Assembly (NCBI GenBank): GCA_934486705.1
Contig: CAKSQS010000005.1
Coordinates: 1 to 64,000 of the forward strand
DNA: 64,000 bases
Direction of reading: 5' to 3'
Source of the DNA: an uncultured Eubacteriales bacterium
GTDB taxonomy: Bacteria; Bacillota; Clostridia; Oscillospirales; Acutalibacteraceae
The notes below the pieces were generated by a model. That model was not told the origin of the DNA, ran no database searches, and was given only the letters and a program-made list of their open reading frames with translations. The position numbers and the translations under genes are program-made. Of this stretch, positions 7,863 to 16,261 are shown piece by piece (position 1 is the first letter of the stretch; the number at the start of each line of letters is the position of its first letter).

Positions 7863-8572
7863 TGAAATTTATAACCGTTGATACATACGAAAAAATGAGC
7901 CGCCACGCCGCAAATATTATTTCGGCGCAGGTAATTATTAAGCCCGATTGCGTTTTGGGGCTTGCCACGGGTTCTTCGCCCCTCGGCACTTATAAGCAGC
8001 TTATAGACTGGTACAACAAGGGCGATATTGATTTCAGCGGCGTAACCTCAGTAAACCTTGACGAATATGTGGGGCTTGACGGTAAAAACGAGCAGAGCTA
8101 CCGCTATTTTATGAATCACAATTTCTTTGACCACATAAATATAAGCATTAACAACACCTTTGTTCCCAACGGCTGCGCAGTCGATTTGGCGGGCGAGGGT
8201 CAGCGCTATGACGAGCATATTGCAGAGCTGGGCGGCATTGATTTGCAGCTTTTGGGCATAGGGCTTGACGGTCACATAGGCTTTAACGAGCCCGATAAAT
8301 ACTTTGTTAAAAGTACCCACGTTGTAGACCTGCACGAAAGCACCATAAAGGCAAATTCCCGCTTTTTTGCGAATGAGGACGAGATGCCGAAAAAGGCTAT
8401 AACAATGGGTATGGTATCCATTATGCAGGCAAAGAAAATTCTGCTTATAGCCAACGGCAAGGCAAAGCGCGATATACTCGAAAAGGCGTTTTACGGGCCT
8501 ATTACCCCCGAAATTCCTGCTTCTATTTTACAGCTGCACCCCGATATTACGGTAATTTACAGCGAGAATTAA
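7862..8572 (+). CDS. nagB: Glucosamine-6-phosphate deaminase
   Basis: 236 residues. Converts glucosamine-6-phosphate to fructose-6-phosphate and ammonia. Landmarks are LATGSSPLGTYKQL (phosphate binding, about residue 38), VNLDEYVGL (catalytic Asp) and GLDGHIGFNEP (catalytic His). It lacks the C-terminal allosteric extension of the E. coli enzyme and matches the shorter Firmicute form. With nagA directly downstream it forms the standard GlcNAc-6-P catabolic pair. Confidence 0.95.
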   Translation: MKFITVDTYEKMSRHAANIISAQVIIKPDCVLGLATGSSPLGTYKQLIDWYNKGDIDFSGVTSVNLDEYVGLDGKNEQSYRYFMNHNFFDHINISINNTFVPNGCAVDLAGEGQRYDEHIAELGGIDLQLLGIGLDGHIGFNEPDKYFVKSTHVVDLHESTIKANSRFFANEDEMPKKAITMGMVSIMQAKKILLIANGKAKRDILEKAFYGPITPEIPASILQLHPDITVIYSEN

Positions 8573-8584
8573 GGCGGCGGTAGA

Positions 8585-9646
8585 ATGATTATTTATAATG
8601 CCGAAATAAACGGCGAATTAAAAACCGTTGTAACTGAGGGCGGCAAAATTGCGTCGGTTGAAGAAAACCGAAAAAACGGCGATATTAACGCAGAGGGCTG
8701 CCGCCTTATACCGGGGCTTATTGACGTGCACACCCACGGCTGCATAGGTATGGACACTATGGACGCGGATTTTGAGCCTATGTGCCGCTTTTACGCAGAG
8801 CACGGCACAACATCCTTTCTGCCCACCACAATGACAATGGGGTACGACAGCCTTTTAAAGGTGACATCAGCCAAAACCAATTTTGAGGGCGCAAATATTT
8901 TAGGCTTTCATTTTGAAGGACCGTATATTTCCGAAAAACACAAGGGCGCGCAGAATGAAAAGTATATAAAGAACCCCTCCGCAGAAGAATTTGCGCAGTT
9001 TAAAAACGTTAAAATGATAACGTTAGCCCCCGAAAGACCCGGCAGTATGGAGTTTATAAAAGCCGTAACGCCCGATTGCATTGTATCGATAGGTCATACC
9101 GACTGTGATTTTGATACTGCAAATGAGGCGATTAAAAACGGGGCTGACTGCCTTACCCATATTTATAACGCTATGCCGCCGTTTCACCACCGCAACCCCG
9201 GACCAATAGGCGCGGGGTTTGTAAACCATATCTACGCGCAGATAATATGCGACGGTTTTCACATTTCAAAGCCTGTGGTGCTTGCCACCTATAAAATGTT
9301 CGGCGCTGACCGTATGACACTTATAAGCGACAGTATAAGGAGCGCGGGGCTGTCTGACGGCGAGTATGAATCGGGCGGGCTTAAGGTATTTTTAAAGGAC
9401 GGCGCGGCACGCCTTGCCGACGGCACAATAGCGGGCAGCAGCGCAACGCTGCTTGACTGCGTTAAAACCGCGGTAAAATTCGGAATACCGTTTGATAACG
9501 CTGTGAGAATGGCAAGCCGCACGCCTGCCGAAATGCTCGGCGTGAACAAGGGGCAAATAAAGGCGGGGTTTGACGCGGATATGCTTATAGTGGATAAGGA
9601 TATCAACCTTAAAACGGTTATTATAAACGGAGAAGTGTTTAAGTAA
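8585..9646 (+). CDS. nagA: N-acetylglucosamine-6-phosphate deacetylase
   Basis: 353 residues of the amidohydrolase superfamily. Removes acetate from GlcNAc-6-P to give the NagB substrate. Metal and active-site signatures are IDVHTHG (about residue 47), HFEGPYIS, the histidines IGHTDC and THIYNAM, the substrate histidine in HHRNPGPIG, and the catalytic Asp in LISDSI. The order nagB-nagA reverses the reaction order. The stop codon overlaps the start of the next gene by one base. Confidence 0.95.
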   Translation: MIIYNAEINGELKTVVTEGGKIASVEENRKNGDINAEGCRLIPGLIDVHTHGCIGMDTMDADFEPMCRFYAEHGTTSFLPTTMTMGYDSLLKVTSAKTNFEGANILGFHFEGPYISEKHKGAQNEKYIKNPSAEEFAQFKNVKMITLAPERPGSMEFIKAVTPDCIVSIGHTDCDFDTANEAIKNGADCLTHIYNAMPPFHHRNPGPIGAGFVNHIYAQIICDGFHISKPVVLATYKMFGADRMTLISDSIRSAGLSDGEYESGGLKVFLKDGAARLADGTIAGSSATLLDCVKTAVKFGIPFDNAVRMASRTPAEMLGVNKGQIKAGFDADMLIVDKDINLKTVIINGEVFK

Positions 9647-10110
9647 TGGTAAAAACAAACGTAATGCGGGTGCTTGATAAGGAAAAAATCGCATATGAGC
9701 CGTTTTCTTACTCTCCCGAGCTTACCGAGGGGGTAAAAATCGCCGAGGTCTTGGGTGAAAATCCCGCCAACGTATTTAAAACCCTTGTTACCGAATCGGG
9801 CGATAAGGAGCACTTTGTGTTTGTAATACCCGTTGCCGAAACGCTTGATTTAAAGGCGGCGGCGCGCGCTGTGGGGGCAAAATCCGTTTCAATGCTCAAG
9901 CAAAAGGAGCTTTTGCCGCTTACGGGCTATATTCACGGCGGCTGCTCGCCAGTGGGTATGAAAAAGAAATTCAAAACGGTTATTGACGAAAGTGCCGAAG
10001 GGCTTGAATTTTTCTATGTAAGCGCAGGCAAGGTCGGTTTTCAGGTAAAGGTCTCGCCCGAAAAATTAGCCGAATTTATCGGTGCGGACTTTGCCGATTT
10101 AACGGTTTAA
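9646..10110 (+). CDS. ybaK: YbaK/EbsC-family Cys-tRNA(Pro) deacylase
   Basis: 154 residues. Trans-editing protein that hydrolyses mischarged Cys-tRNA(Pro). The family core is visible as NPANVFKTLV, the FVIPVAETLDLKAAARAVGAKSVSML stretch (described here in parts: FVIPVAE, LKAAA, GAKSV), GYIHGGCSPVGMKKKF and TVIDES. It is the last gene of the operon starting at 6648, and its link to sugar catabolism is probably only positional. proS, its functional partner, lies 2.5 kb downstream. Confidence 0.93.
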   Translation: MVKTNVMRVLDKEKIAYEPFSYSPELTEGVKIAEVLGENPANVFKTLVTESGDKEHFVFVIPVAETLDLKAAARAVGAKSVSMLKQKELLPLTGYIHGGCSPVGMKKKFKTVIDESAEGLEFFYVSAGKVGFQVKVSPEKLAEFIGADFADLTV

Positions 10111-10131
10111 AAAAAATTCACTATTTTGTCA

Positions 10132-10159
10132 TTGAAAAATCTAAATCTTTATGTATAAT
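10132..10159 (+). promoter_or_regulatory. Promoter of fucO
   Basis: TTGAAA (10132-10137), a 16-nt spacer, and TATAAT (10154-10159). It starts a transcript separate from the upstream nag operon. Confidence 0.75.
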
Positions 10160-10161
10160 AT

Positions 10162-10192
10162 AAATCAGAGGGCTGAAAAGCTGCTCTGATTT
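10162..10192 (+). promoter_or_regulatory. Leader hairpin/operator of fucO
   Basis: AAATCAGAG (10162-10170) is exactly complementary to CTCTGATTT (10184-10192), with an inner GCT/AGC. It lies just after the -10 box, where it could be a repressor site or a leader RNA hairpin. It is not followed by a proper T-run. Confidence 0.5.
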
Positions 10193-10220
10193 ATTAAATT
10201 TACGGAAAAGGTGAATTTTT

Positions 10221-11366
10221 ATGAACAAATTTATGTTGAATGAAACCTCATACCATGGCGCGGGCGCTATTGCCGCTATACCGGACGAAATTAAGAGCAG
10301 AGGCTTTAAAAAGGTCTTTGTTGCATCCGACCCGGATCTCGTTAAATTCGGCGTTTCAAAAAAGGTTACCGATATTCTTGAAAGTGCAGGCATAGAGTAC
10401 AAGCTCTATTCCGATATAAAGCCCAACCCCACAATTGAAAACGTGCAGCACGGCGTTGCCGAGTTTAAGGCATACGGCGCTGACTGTATAGTAGCAATAG
10501 GCGGCGGCTCTTCTATGGATACATCTAAGGCAATCGGCATTATTATAAACAACCCCGAGTTTGAGGACGTTCGTTCCTTAGAGGGCGTTGCTCCCACAAA
10601 GAATAAGTGCGTGCCGATAATTGCAGTTCCCACTACGGCAGGCACTGCCGCAGAGGTTACCATAAACTACGTTGTAACCGATGTTGAGAGAAAGCGTAAA
10701 TTCGTTTGTGTTGACGCGCACGATATTCCGGTAGTAGCCGTTGTTGACCCTGATATGATGTCTACCATGCCGGCTTCTCTTACCGCCGCAACAGGTATGG
10801 ACGCGCTTACCCACGCAATTGAGGGCTACATAACCAAGGGCGCATGGGAGCTTTCGGATATGTTCCATATAAAGGCTATTGAAATTATTGCACGCTCTCT
10901 GCGCGACGCCGTTAAAAACGGCAAGGAAGGCAGAGAGGGTATGGCGCTCGGTCAGTATGTTGCAGGTATGGGCTTCTCTAATGTAGGCCTCGGCGTTGAC
11001 CACTCAATGGCGCACACGCTTTCGGCTTATTACGACACACCGCACGGCAAGGCATGCGCAATTCTTCTGCCTACCGTAATGGCTTATAACGCTGAGTATA
11101 CAGGCGAAAAATATAAGGACATTGCAAAAGCAATGGGCGTTAAGGGCGTTGACGATATGTCGGTTGAAGAATACCGCAAGGCAGCGGTTGACGCGGTTCG
11201 TCAGCTTGCTGAGGATGTAGGCATTCCCACCACGCTTAAGGGCATTGTTAAGGAAGAGGATATTCCGGCGCTTGCCGAATCAGCCTATGCCGACGCTTGC
11301 CGCCCGGGCAACCCGAGAGATACAAGCGTTGAAGAGATTGCAGAGCTTTACAAAAGCCTTATGTAA
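10221..11366 (+). CDS. fucO: Lactaldehyde reductase (iron-containing alcohol dehydrogenase)
   Basis: 381 residues. Group III Fe-dependent alcohol dehydrogenase that reduces lactaldehyde, the product of fucose or rhamnose breakdown, to 1,2-propanediol with NADH. It matches FucO along its whole length: IGGGSSMDTSKAIGI (NAD binding), VPTTAGTAAEVTINYV, KFVCVDAHDIP, and the iron ligands in MDALTHAIEGY, SMAH and DTPHG. Its codon use and strong SD suggest high expression. A divergence from E. coli FucO is GVDHSMAH in place of GLVHGMAH. The rhaM gene upstream fits a deoxysugar role. Confidence 0.9.
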   Translation: MNKFMLNETSYHGAGAIAAIPDEIKSRGFKKVFVASDPDLVKFGVSKKVTDILESAGIEYKLYSDIKPNPTIENVQHGVAEFKAYGADCIVAIGGGSSMDTSKAIGIIINNPEFEDVRSLEGVAPTKNKCVPIIAVPTTAGTAAEVTINYVVTDVERKRKFVCVDAHDIPVVAVVDPDMMSTMPASLTAATGMDALTHAIEGYITKGAWELSDMFHIKAIEIIARSLRDAVKNGKEGREGMALGQYVAGMGFSNVGLGVDHSMAHTLSAYYDTPHGKACAILLPTVMAYNAEYTGEKYKDIAKAMGVKGVDDMSVEEYRKAAVDAVRQLAEDVGIPTTLKGIVKEEDIPALAESAYADACRPGNPRDTSVEEIAELYKSLM

Positions 11367-11403
11367 ATAACATAAAAACAGGAAAATTCAACTTTTTAGC
11401 CCC

Positions 11404-11435
11404 GCCCCGAAAGGTCAGACCTTTTGGGGCATTTT
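11404..11435 (+). terminator. Terminator after fucO
   Basis: A 12-bp stem, GCCCCGAAAGGT (11404-11415) with ACCTTTTGGGGC (11419-11430), has a 3-nt loop and one G-U pair, and ends in ATTTT. Confidence 0.9.
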
Positions 11436-11471
11436 AATACCGGCGCGTGGAAGTGCTAAGGAGTATCATTT

Positions 11472-12077
11472 ATGAAAAATACCGTAATTTATGTTCACGG
11501 CAAGGGCGGCTCTGCTAAAGAGGCAGAGCGTTACAAACCGTTATTTCGGGGTGCGGAAGTCATCGGTTTTGATTACCGTGCGGAAACGCCGTGGGATGCA
11601 AAGGAAGAATTTTCGCGATTTTTTGCCGAGCAGCGGCATTGCGGCAGTCTTACGCTTATAGCAAACAGCATTGGTGCGTTTTTTTCTATGCATTCGCAGA
11701 GTGAGGCGCTTATCGATAAGGCGTATTTTATTTCCCCCATAGTGAATATGGAAAATCTGATCGGCAATATGATGAAATGGGCGGGAGTAACGGAAGAGGA
11801 ACTTGCGGAAAAGTCGCTTATTCCTACGGAGTTCGGCGAAACGCTCTCGTGGGAGTATCTTTGCTATGTGCGAAAACACCCGATAACATGGCGCGTTCCC
11901 ACACGCATTTTGTACGGTGGGCAGGATAATTTAACGCCGCTTGAAATTATTTCGGCTTTTGCAAAGCAGAGCGGCGCTGAACTGACCGTAATGCCGGGCG
12001 GCGAGCATTGGTTTCACACCGAGGAACAGCTGCGGTTTTTGGATAGGTGGATACTTGATAACAAAAACCCCCGATAA
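11472..12077 (+). CDS. Small alpha/beta hydrolase
   Basis: 201 residues with the alpha/beta hydrolase plan: oxyanion-side VYVHGKGG-like start (IYVHGKGG), nucleophile in LIANSIGA (about Ser66), acidic residue in YGGQDNLTP, and histidine in GGEHWFH. The nucleophile elbow is a non-canonical N-S-I-G rather than G-x-S-x-G, as in short intracellular hydrolases of this type. The substrate is unknown. The stop codon lies inside the stem of the bidirectional terminator that follows. Confidence 0.85.
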   Translation: MKNTVIYVHGKGGSAKEAERYKPLFRGAEVIGFDYRAETPWDAKEEFSRFFAEQRHCGSLTLIANSIGAFFSMHSQSEALIDKAYFISPIVNMENLIGNMMKWAGVTEEELAEKSLIPTEFGETLSWEYLCYVRKHPITWRVPTRILYGGQDNLTPLEIISAFAKQSGAELTVMPGGEHWFHTEEQLRFLDRWILDNKNPR

Positions 12078-12109
12078 AGACCTGTTACAGGCTTTTATCG
12101 GGGGTTTTG
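12068..12109. terminator. Bidirectional terminator
   Basis: CCCCCGATAAA (12068-12078) pairs with TTTATCGGGGG (12094-12104), with a CCTG/CAGG inner stem. Runs of A on the left and T on the right let it serve both the hydrolase and the convergent acpP gene. Confidence 0.92.
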
Positions 12110-12119
12110 CTTTTTGTTA

Positions 12120-12350
12120 TTACTGCATATTGTTCTGTATATATTCTACCACGTCGCCTATGGTTTTGAGGTTTTCTATTTCCTCATCGGGAATTTCAAC
12201 GTCAAATTCATCCTCTATTGACATAAGCAGCTCAACCACGTCAAGGCTGTCGGCGTCAAGGTCTTCGGCTATTTTGGTGTCCATAGTCATTTCTTCGGCG
12301 TCTGCGTCAAGCTGTTCAGCCAATATTTCTTTAATTTTTTCAAATACCAT
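12120..12350 (-). CDS. acpP: Acyl carrier protein
   Basis: 76 residues, highly acidic. Carries growing acyl chains on a phosphopantetheine attached to the Ser of DLDADSLDVVELLM (about residue 36). The start at 12350 is set by SD AGGAGG 9 nt upstream; the frame continues 5' but has no further SD. It is not next to other fab genes, and has its own strong promoter and shared terminator. Confidence 0.96.
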   Translation of the reverse strand: MVFEKIKEILAEQLDADAEEMTMDTKIAEDLDADSLDVVELLMSIEDEFDVEIPDEEIENLKTIGDVVEYIQNNMQ

Positions 12351-12414
12351 AATAAATTGCCTCCTGAAAAATTTAACCGCCGCATTTAAAACACAACGGC
12401 AATACACTAAACAA

Positions 12415-12443
12415 ATAATATGTTCTTACGGCGCATTTGTCAA
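12415..12443 (-). promoter_or_regulatory. Promoter of acpP
   Basis: On the minus strand, a consensus TTGACA (12443-12438), 17-nt spacer, and TATTAT (12420-12415), about 65 nt upstream of the acpP start. Confidence 0.8.
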
Positions 12444-12503
12444 TATATTTTTATACTTTTTTTAAAAAAATATACCGATAACGGGAAAAGCAGGTAAAAA
12501 CAG

Positions 12504-12532
12504 TTGCAAAGCGGCGATTTTTGGTTTATAAT
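12504..12532 (+). promoter_or_regulatory. Promoter of proS
   Basis: TTGCAA (12504-12509), 17-nt spacer, TATAAT (12527-12532). An overlapping second TATAAT occurs at 12532-12537. The expected start of transcription is near 12540, which rules out the in-frame ATG at 12536 as a translation start. Confidence 0.8.
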
Positions 12533-12560
12533 ATAATGCGATTATACATTTATCAACGAA

Positions 12561-12586
12561 AGGTGGGGAAGAGCGCCGCGGCGCTC
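12561..12586 (+). promoter_or_regulatory. SD separated from proS start by a GC hairpin
   Basis: The only good SD, AGGTGGGG (12561-12568), lies 24 nt before the ATG at 12593. The palindrome GAGCGCCGCGGCGCTC (12571-12586) fills most of the gap. If it folds, the effective SD-to-ATG spacing becomes about 8 nt. Confidence 0.55.
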
Positions 12587-12592
12587 CCTTAT

Positions 12593-14026
12593 ATGGCTAA
12601 AGAAAAACTCGTAAAATCCATAACCTCAATGGATGAGGATTTTGCAAAATGGTACACTGACGTTGTGCTGAAAGCGGATCTTATTGACTACTCCTCCGTA
12701 AAGGGGTGTATGATAATCCGCCCTTACGGCTACGCGATTTGGGAGAATATTCAGCATATAGTTGACGGTATGTTTAAGGAAACAGGGCACGAAAACGTTT
12801 ATATGCCTATGTTTATACCCGAAAGCCTGCTGCAAAAGGAAAAGGATCACGTTGAGGGCTTTGCCCCCGAGGTTGCGTGGGTTACCCACGGCGGCGATGA
12901 AAAGCTGGAAGAAAGGCTTTGCGTTCGCCCGACATCCGAGACTCTTTTCTGCGACCATTTTAAGAATATAGTTCATTCCTACCGCGATCTGCCGAAATTA
13001 TATAACCAGTGGTGCAGCGTTGTGCGCTGGGAAAAGACCACCCGCCCGTTCCTGCGCTCGCGCGAGTTTCTCTGGCAGGAGGGGCACACCCTACACGCAA
13101 CCGCAGAGGAGGCAAAGGAAGAAACAATACGTATGCTCAACGTTTACGCCCGCTTTGCCGAGGAATCTCTCGCTATTCCGGTTGTAAAGGGTGAAAAGAC
13201 CGCAAAGGAGCGCTTTGCGGGAGCAGAGGCTACATACACCATTGAGGCGCTTATGCACGACGGCAAGGCGCTGCAAAGCGGAACATCCCACTATTTCGGC
13301 GACGGCTTTGCCCGCGCTTTCGGAATAGAATATACCGATAAAAACAACAATCCCGTAACCCCGTTTGAAACCTCTTGGGGTTCTTCAACCCGCCTTATAG
13401 GCGCTATAATTATGACACACGGTGATGATAACGGCTTGGTGCTGCCCCCCGCTATCGCGCCGATACAGGCGGTTTTAATACCGATTGCGACCCATAAAGA
13501 GGGCGTTTTGGATAAGGCAAACGAGGTATACGCGCGTATGAGCAAGATTTGCCGCGCCAAAATAGATTTGGGCGAGCAGTCTCCCGGCTGGAAATTTGCC
13601 GAATATGAAATGAAGGGCGTTCCGCTGCGCGTGGAATTAGGACCGAAGGATATTGAAAACAACAAATGCGTTGTTGTTCGCCGCGATAACGGTGAAAAGA
13701 CGGTAGTAGACCTTGACGAGCTTGAGACGAAATTGCCCGAGCTTTTAAAGGCGGTACACGACGGACTTTACGAAAAGGCGCTTGCCCGCCGCGCGGCAAT
13801 GACCTTTGAGGCGCATAACCTTGAAGAAATTAAGGAAATAGCCGATACAAAGCCCGGCTTTATAAAGGCTATGTGGTGCGGCGACCGCGAGTGCGAAGAT
13901 AAGCTTAAGGAGTACGCGGGAATAACCTCTCGCTGTATTCCGTTTGAGCAGGAGCACATTGACGGAAAATGCGTGTGCTGCGGCAAGGAAGCAAAGCATA
14001 TGCTTTACTGGGGCAAGGCATACTAA
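12593..14026 (+). CDS. proS: Prolyl-tRNA synthetase (short, archaeal/eukaryote-like type)
   Basis: 477 residues. Charges tRNA(Pro) with proline. The length, the lack of the bacterial INS editing insertion, and the C-terminal zinc-like region with CVCC and a final WGKAY identify the short ProS type 3. Class II motifs include VVRWEKTTRPFLRSREFLWQ (given as parts: RWEKT, RPFLRSREF), HTLHAT and the motif 3 region SWGSSTRLIGA. Because this form lacks the INS domain, the YbaK deacylase encoded at 9646 may provide editing. An in-frame GTG at 12563 lies inside the SD and is rejected. Confidence 0.96.
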   Translation: MAKEKLVKSITSMDEDFAKWYTDVVLKADLIDYSSVKGCMIIRPYGYAIWENIQHIVDGMFKETGHENVYMPMFIPESLLQKEKDHVEGFAPEVAWVTHGGDEKLEERLCVRPTSETLFCDHFKNIVHSYRDLPKLYNQWCSVVRWEKTTRPFLRSREFLWQEGHTLHATAEEAKEETIRMLNVYARFAEESLAIPVVKGEKTAKERFAGAEATYTIEALMHDGKALQSGTSHYFGDGFARAFGIEYTDKNNNPVTPFETSWGSSTRLIGAIIMTHGDDNGLVLPPAIAPIQAVLIPIATHKEGVLDKANEVYARMSKICRAKIDLGEQSPGWKFAEYEMKGVPLRVELGPKDIENNKCVVVRRDNGEKTVVDLDELETKLPELLKAVHDGLYEKALARRAAMTFEAHNLEEIKEIADTKPGFIKAMWCGDRECEDKLKEYAGITSRCIPFEQEHIDGKCVCCGKEAKHMLYWGKAY

Positions 14027-14045
14027 AATCGGAATAGGATGAATT

Positions 14046-15587
14046 ATGAGCAGAGCAGCGATTTTTAGGGACAAAACCGCCATAACCGAGAAAATAAGGG
14101 AGGCCGCGCGGAGCGTGTTTCCCATAGTCCTTATTGTCGTTTTGCTCTGCTTTTGCGTTTTGCCCGTGGGAACGGATATAATGCTGAGCTTTTTAATAGG
14201 CACGGTGTTTGTAATATTGGGAATAGGGCTTTTTTCTTTGGGTGCCGATATTTCAATGGTGCCCATAGGCACAAAGGTGGGCACTGCGCTTACCAAAACG
14301 CGGCGCTTGGGGCTTATTTTGCCCGTTGCCTTTATTTTGGGCTTTGCGGTTACGGTTGCCGAGCCCGATTTGCAGGTGTTAGCCGCCACAGTGCCGCATA
14401 TAAACAGCGCGGTGCTGCTTATAACCGTGGGCATAGGCGTGGGCTTTTTTCTTACCGTGTGTATGCTGCGCATTATAACGGGCATAAACCTGCGCCGTTT
14501 GCTTATAGTGTTTTATGCGGCGGTGTTTGTGCTTGCCGCCTTTACCGACGCCGATTTTTTAAGCATAGCCTTTGATTCGGGCGGCGTGACCACAGGGCCT
14601 ATGACCGTGCCGTTTATATTGGCGCTCGGCATAGGCGTTTCAAACATACGAAGCGATAAAAAAGCCGAGGCGGACAGCTTCGGGCTTGTGGCGCTGTGCT
14701 CTATAGGTCCTATAATAGCGGTAATGCTTTTGGGGCTTTTTTACCCTGCGGAAAATGCGGAGGCGGGTATTGCCGCCGCGCAGTTTACCGACACCGCGCA
14801 CATAGGCGGTACATATCTGCGCTCTTTGCCGCACACCCTGCTTGAAACGGCGGTTTCGCTTTTGCCTATTGCGGCGGTTTTCGTTATTTTCAACCTTTTA
14901 TCATTAAAGCTTTCCCGCCGCAGCTTTATAAGAATTTGCTTTGGTATACTTTATACCTACGCGGGGCTTGTGCTTTTTTTAACGGGCGTAAACGTAGGCT
15001 TTTCGCCCCTCGGCACGGTTTTGGGCAGCGAGCTTATGGGCGGCAAGGCGGCGGTTTTCGCCGTGCCGCTTGCTATGGCTTTCGGGTGGTTTATAATATC
15101 CGCCGAGCCTGCCGTTGCGGTGCTTGAAAAGCAGATTGAAGAGGTAAGCGCGGGCGCTATTCCCGGTAAAGCAATAAAATTAAGCCTTTCGCTTGCCGTT
15201 TCCGTTGCAATGGGAATTTCTATGATACGGGTTATAACCGGTATTTCGGTGCTTTGGTTTTTACTGCCGGGCTATGCCATAGCCTTAATTCTTTCGTTTT
15301 TTGTGCCGGATATTTACACGGCTATCGCCTTTGACTCGGGCGGTGTGGCATCAGGCCCTATGACGGCTACGTTTATGCTGCAATTCTTTATAGGTGCGGC
15401 CGCTACTACGGGCGGCAATATATTAAGCGACGCTTTCGGCGTGGTGGCAATGGTGGCAATGGTGCCGCTTATATCCATTCAGGCAGTAGGGCTTATATAT
15501 AAAAGGCGCGAGACCGTTACGGAGGAAACGCACGAGGAATACGGCGATTTCGATATTGTTGAGCTTTGGGAGGAAAAAGAAATATGA
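14046..15587 (+). CDS. DUF1538 membrane protein (duplicated domain)
   Basis: 513 residues with roughly a dozen hydrophobic helices, in two related halves. Each half carries the same signature: IAFDSGGVTTGPMTVPFILALG (split here as FDSGGVTTGPMT) near residue 175 and FDSGGVASGPMTATF near residue 435. This duplicated SGGVxxGPMT pattern defines DUF1538, a family of presumed transporters of unknown substrate. The last four bases overlap the start of a PII-like gene, a pairing seen elsewhere for this family. I infer a transporter under PII-type control. Confidence 0.88.
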   Translation: MSRAAIFRDKTAITEKIREAARSVFPIVLIVVLLCFCVLPVGTDIMLSFLIGTVFVILGIGLFSLGADISMVPIGTKVGTALTKTRRLGLILPVAFILGFAVTVAEPDLQVLAATVPHINSAVLLITVGIGVGFFLTVCMLRIITGINLRRLLIVFYAAVFVLAAFTDADFLSIAFDSGGVTTGPMTVPFILALGIGVSNIRSDKKAEADSFGLVALCSIGPIIAVMLLGLFYPAENAEAGIAAAQFTDTAHIGGTYLRSLPHTLLETAVSLLPIAAVFVIFNLLSLKLSRRSFIRICFGILYTYAGLVLFLTGVNVGFSPLGTVLGSELMGGKAAVFAVPLAMAFGWFIISAEPAVAVLEKQIEEVSAGAIPGKAIKLSLSLAVSVAMGISMIRVITGISVLWFLLPGYAIALILSFFVPDIYTAIAFDSGGVASGPMTATFMLQFFIGAAATTGGNILSDAFGVVAMVAMVPLISIQAVGLIYKRRETVTEETHEEYGDFDIVELWEEKEI

Positions 15588-16261
15588 ATTATATTATTTC
15601 TGTTTGCCGCCCCGAGGCTGCGGCGGTTTTCGGCGATATTTGCTCGGAGCTTTGCCTGCCGCTGAGTATTAAGCTTTACGGCAGGGGTACGGCGGTTCAG
15701 AGTATGCTTGATATTTTGGGAATAGAAAGCACCGAAAAACGGGTGTTTATAACCGTTGCCGACAGAGAAAAAACCAAAAAGCTGATAAAAGAGCAGCGAA
15801 ACCGTATGTTTATAGGCGTACCAGGGCACGGAATAACTGTTGCCGTGCCGATTAAAAGCGTTGGAGGGGGAAAAACCTTGGAATTTTTAAGCGGCGGAAA
15901 CGCAGAAAAATATACCCCGCAGCAAGCTTTTCCGTATGAGCTTATTGTGGCAATAGCAAACGAGGGAAGAACCGACCTTGTTATGAACGCCGCAAGAGCC
16001 GCGGGAGCGGCGGGCGGCACAGTGCTGCACGGCAAGGGTACGGGCGGCAAGGCTGAAAAGGCGTTTTACAACGTATCCATAGCTGACGAAAAGGAAGTTA
16101 TTTTAATAGTTTCAAGGGCTGCGCAGAAATCGGATATTATGCGCGCGATAATTGAAAACGCAGGACCTTCTACCGAGGCGGGAGCGATAGTTTTTTCGCT
16201 GCCCGCAAGCGAGGTTGCAGGGTTCGGAATGTTTGAAGACGCAAGCGGTGAGGAAAAATGA
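15584..16261 (+). CDS. Double PII-like (GlnB-fold) regulatory protein
   Basis: 225 residues that look like two PII-type ferredoxin-fold units in tandem (about 1-100 and 112-220). The second has the clearest resemblance: a strand, NEGRTDLVMNAARAAGA helix (17 residues) and the T-loop-like HGKGTGG. The start at 15584 follows GGGAGG at 10 nt and overlaps the DUF1538 stop as ATGA. By known PII logic it probably binds a nucleotide or metabolite and gates the neighbouring membrane protein. The ligand is unknown. Confidence 0.75.
   Translation: MNYIISVCRPEAAAVFGDICSELCLPLSIKLYGRGTAVQSMLDILGIESTEKRVFITVADREKTKKLIKEQRNRMFIGVPGHGITVAVPIKSVGGGKTLEFLSGGNAEKYTPQQAFPYELIVAIANEGRTDLVMNAARAAGAAGGTVLHGKGTGGKAEKAFYNVSIADEKEVILIVSRAAQKSDIMRAIIENAGPSTEAGAIVFSLPASEVAGFGMFEDASGEEK

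Noticed and set aside
12055..12465. 136-codon plus-strand frame, Ser/Ile-rich
   Set aside because: It is the antisense of acpP and its promoter; acpP has the clear phosphopantetheine site and SD.
12563..12592. GTG at 12563 as proS start
   Set aside because: It lies inside the only SD, leaving no spacing; the ATG at 12593 begins the conserved protein.
13745..14485. 246-codon minus-strand frame
   Set aside because: Antisense to proS and the DUF1538 gene, both of which have conserved motifs in frame.
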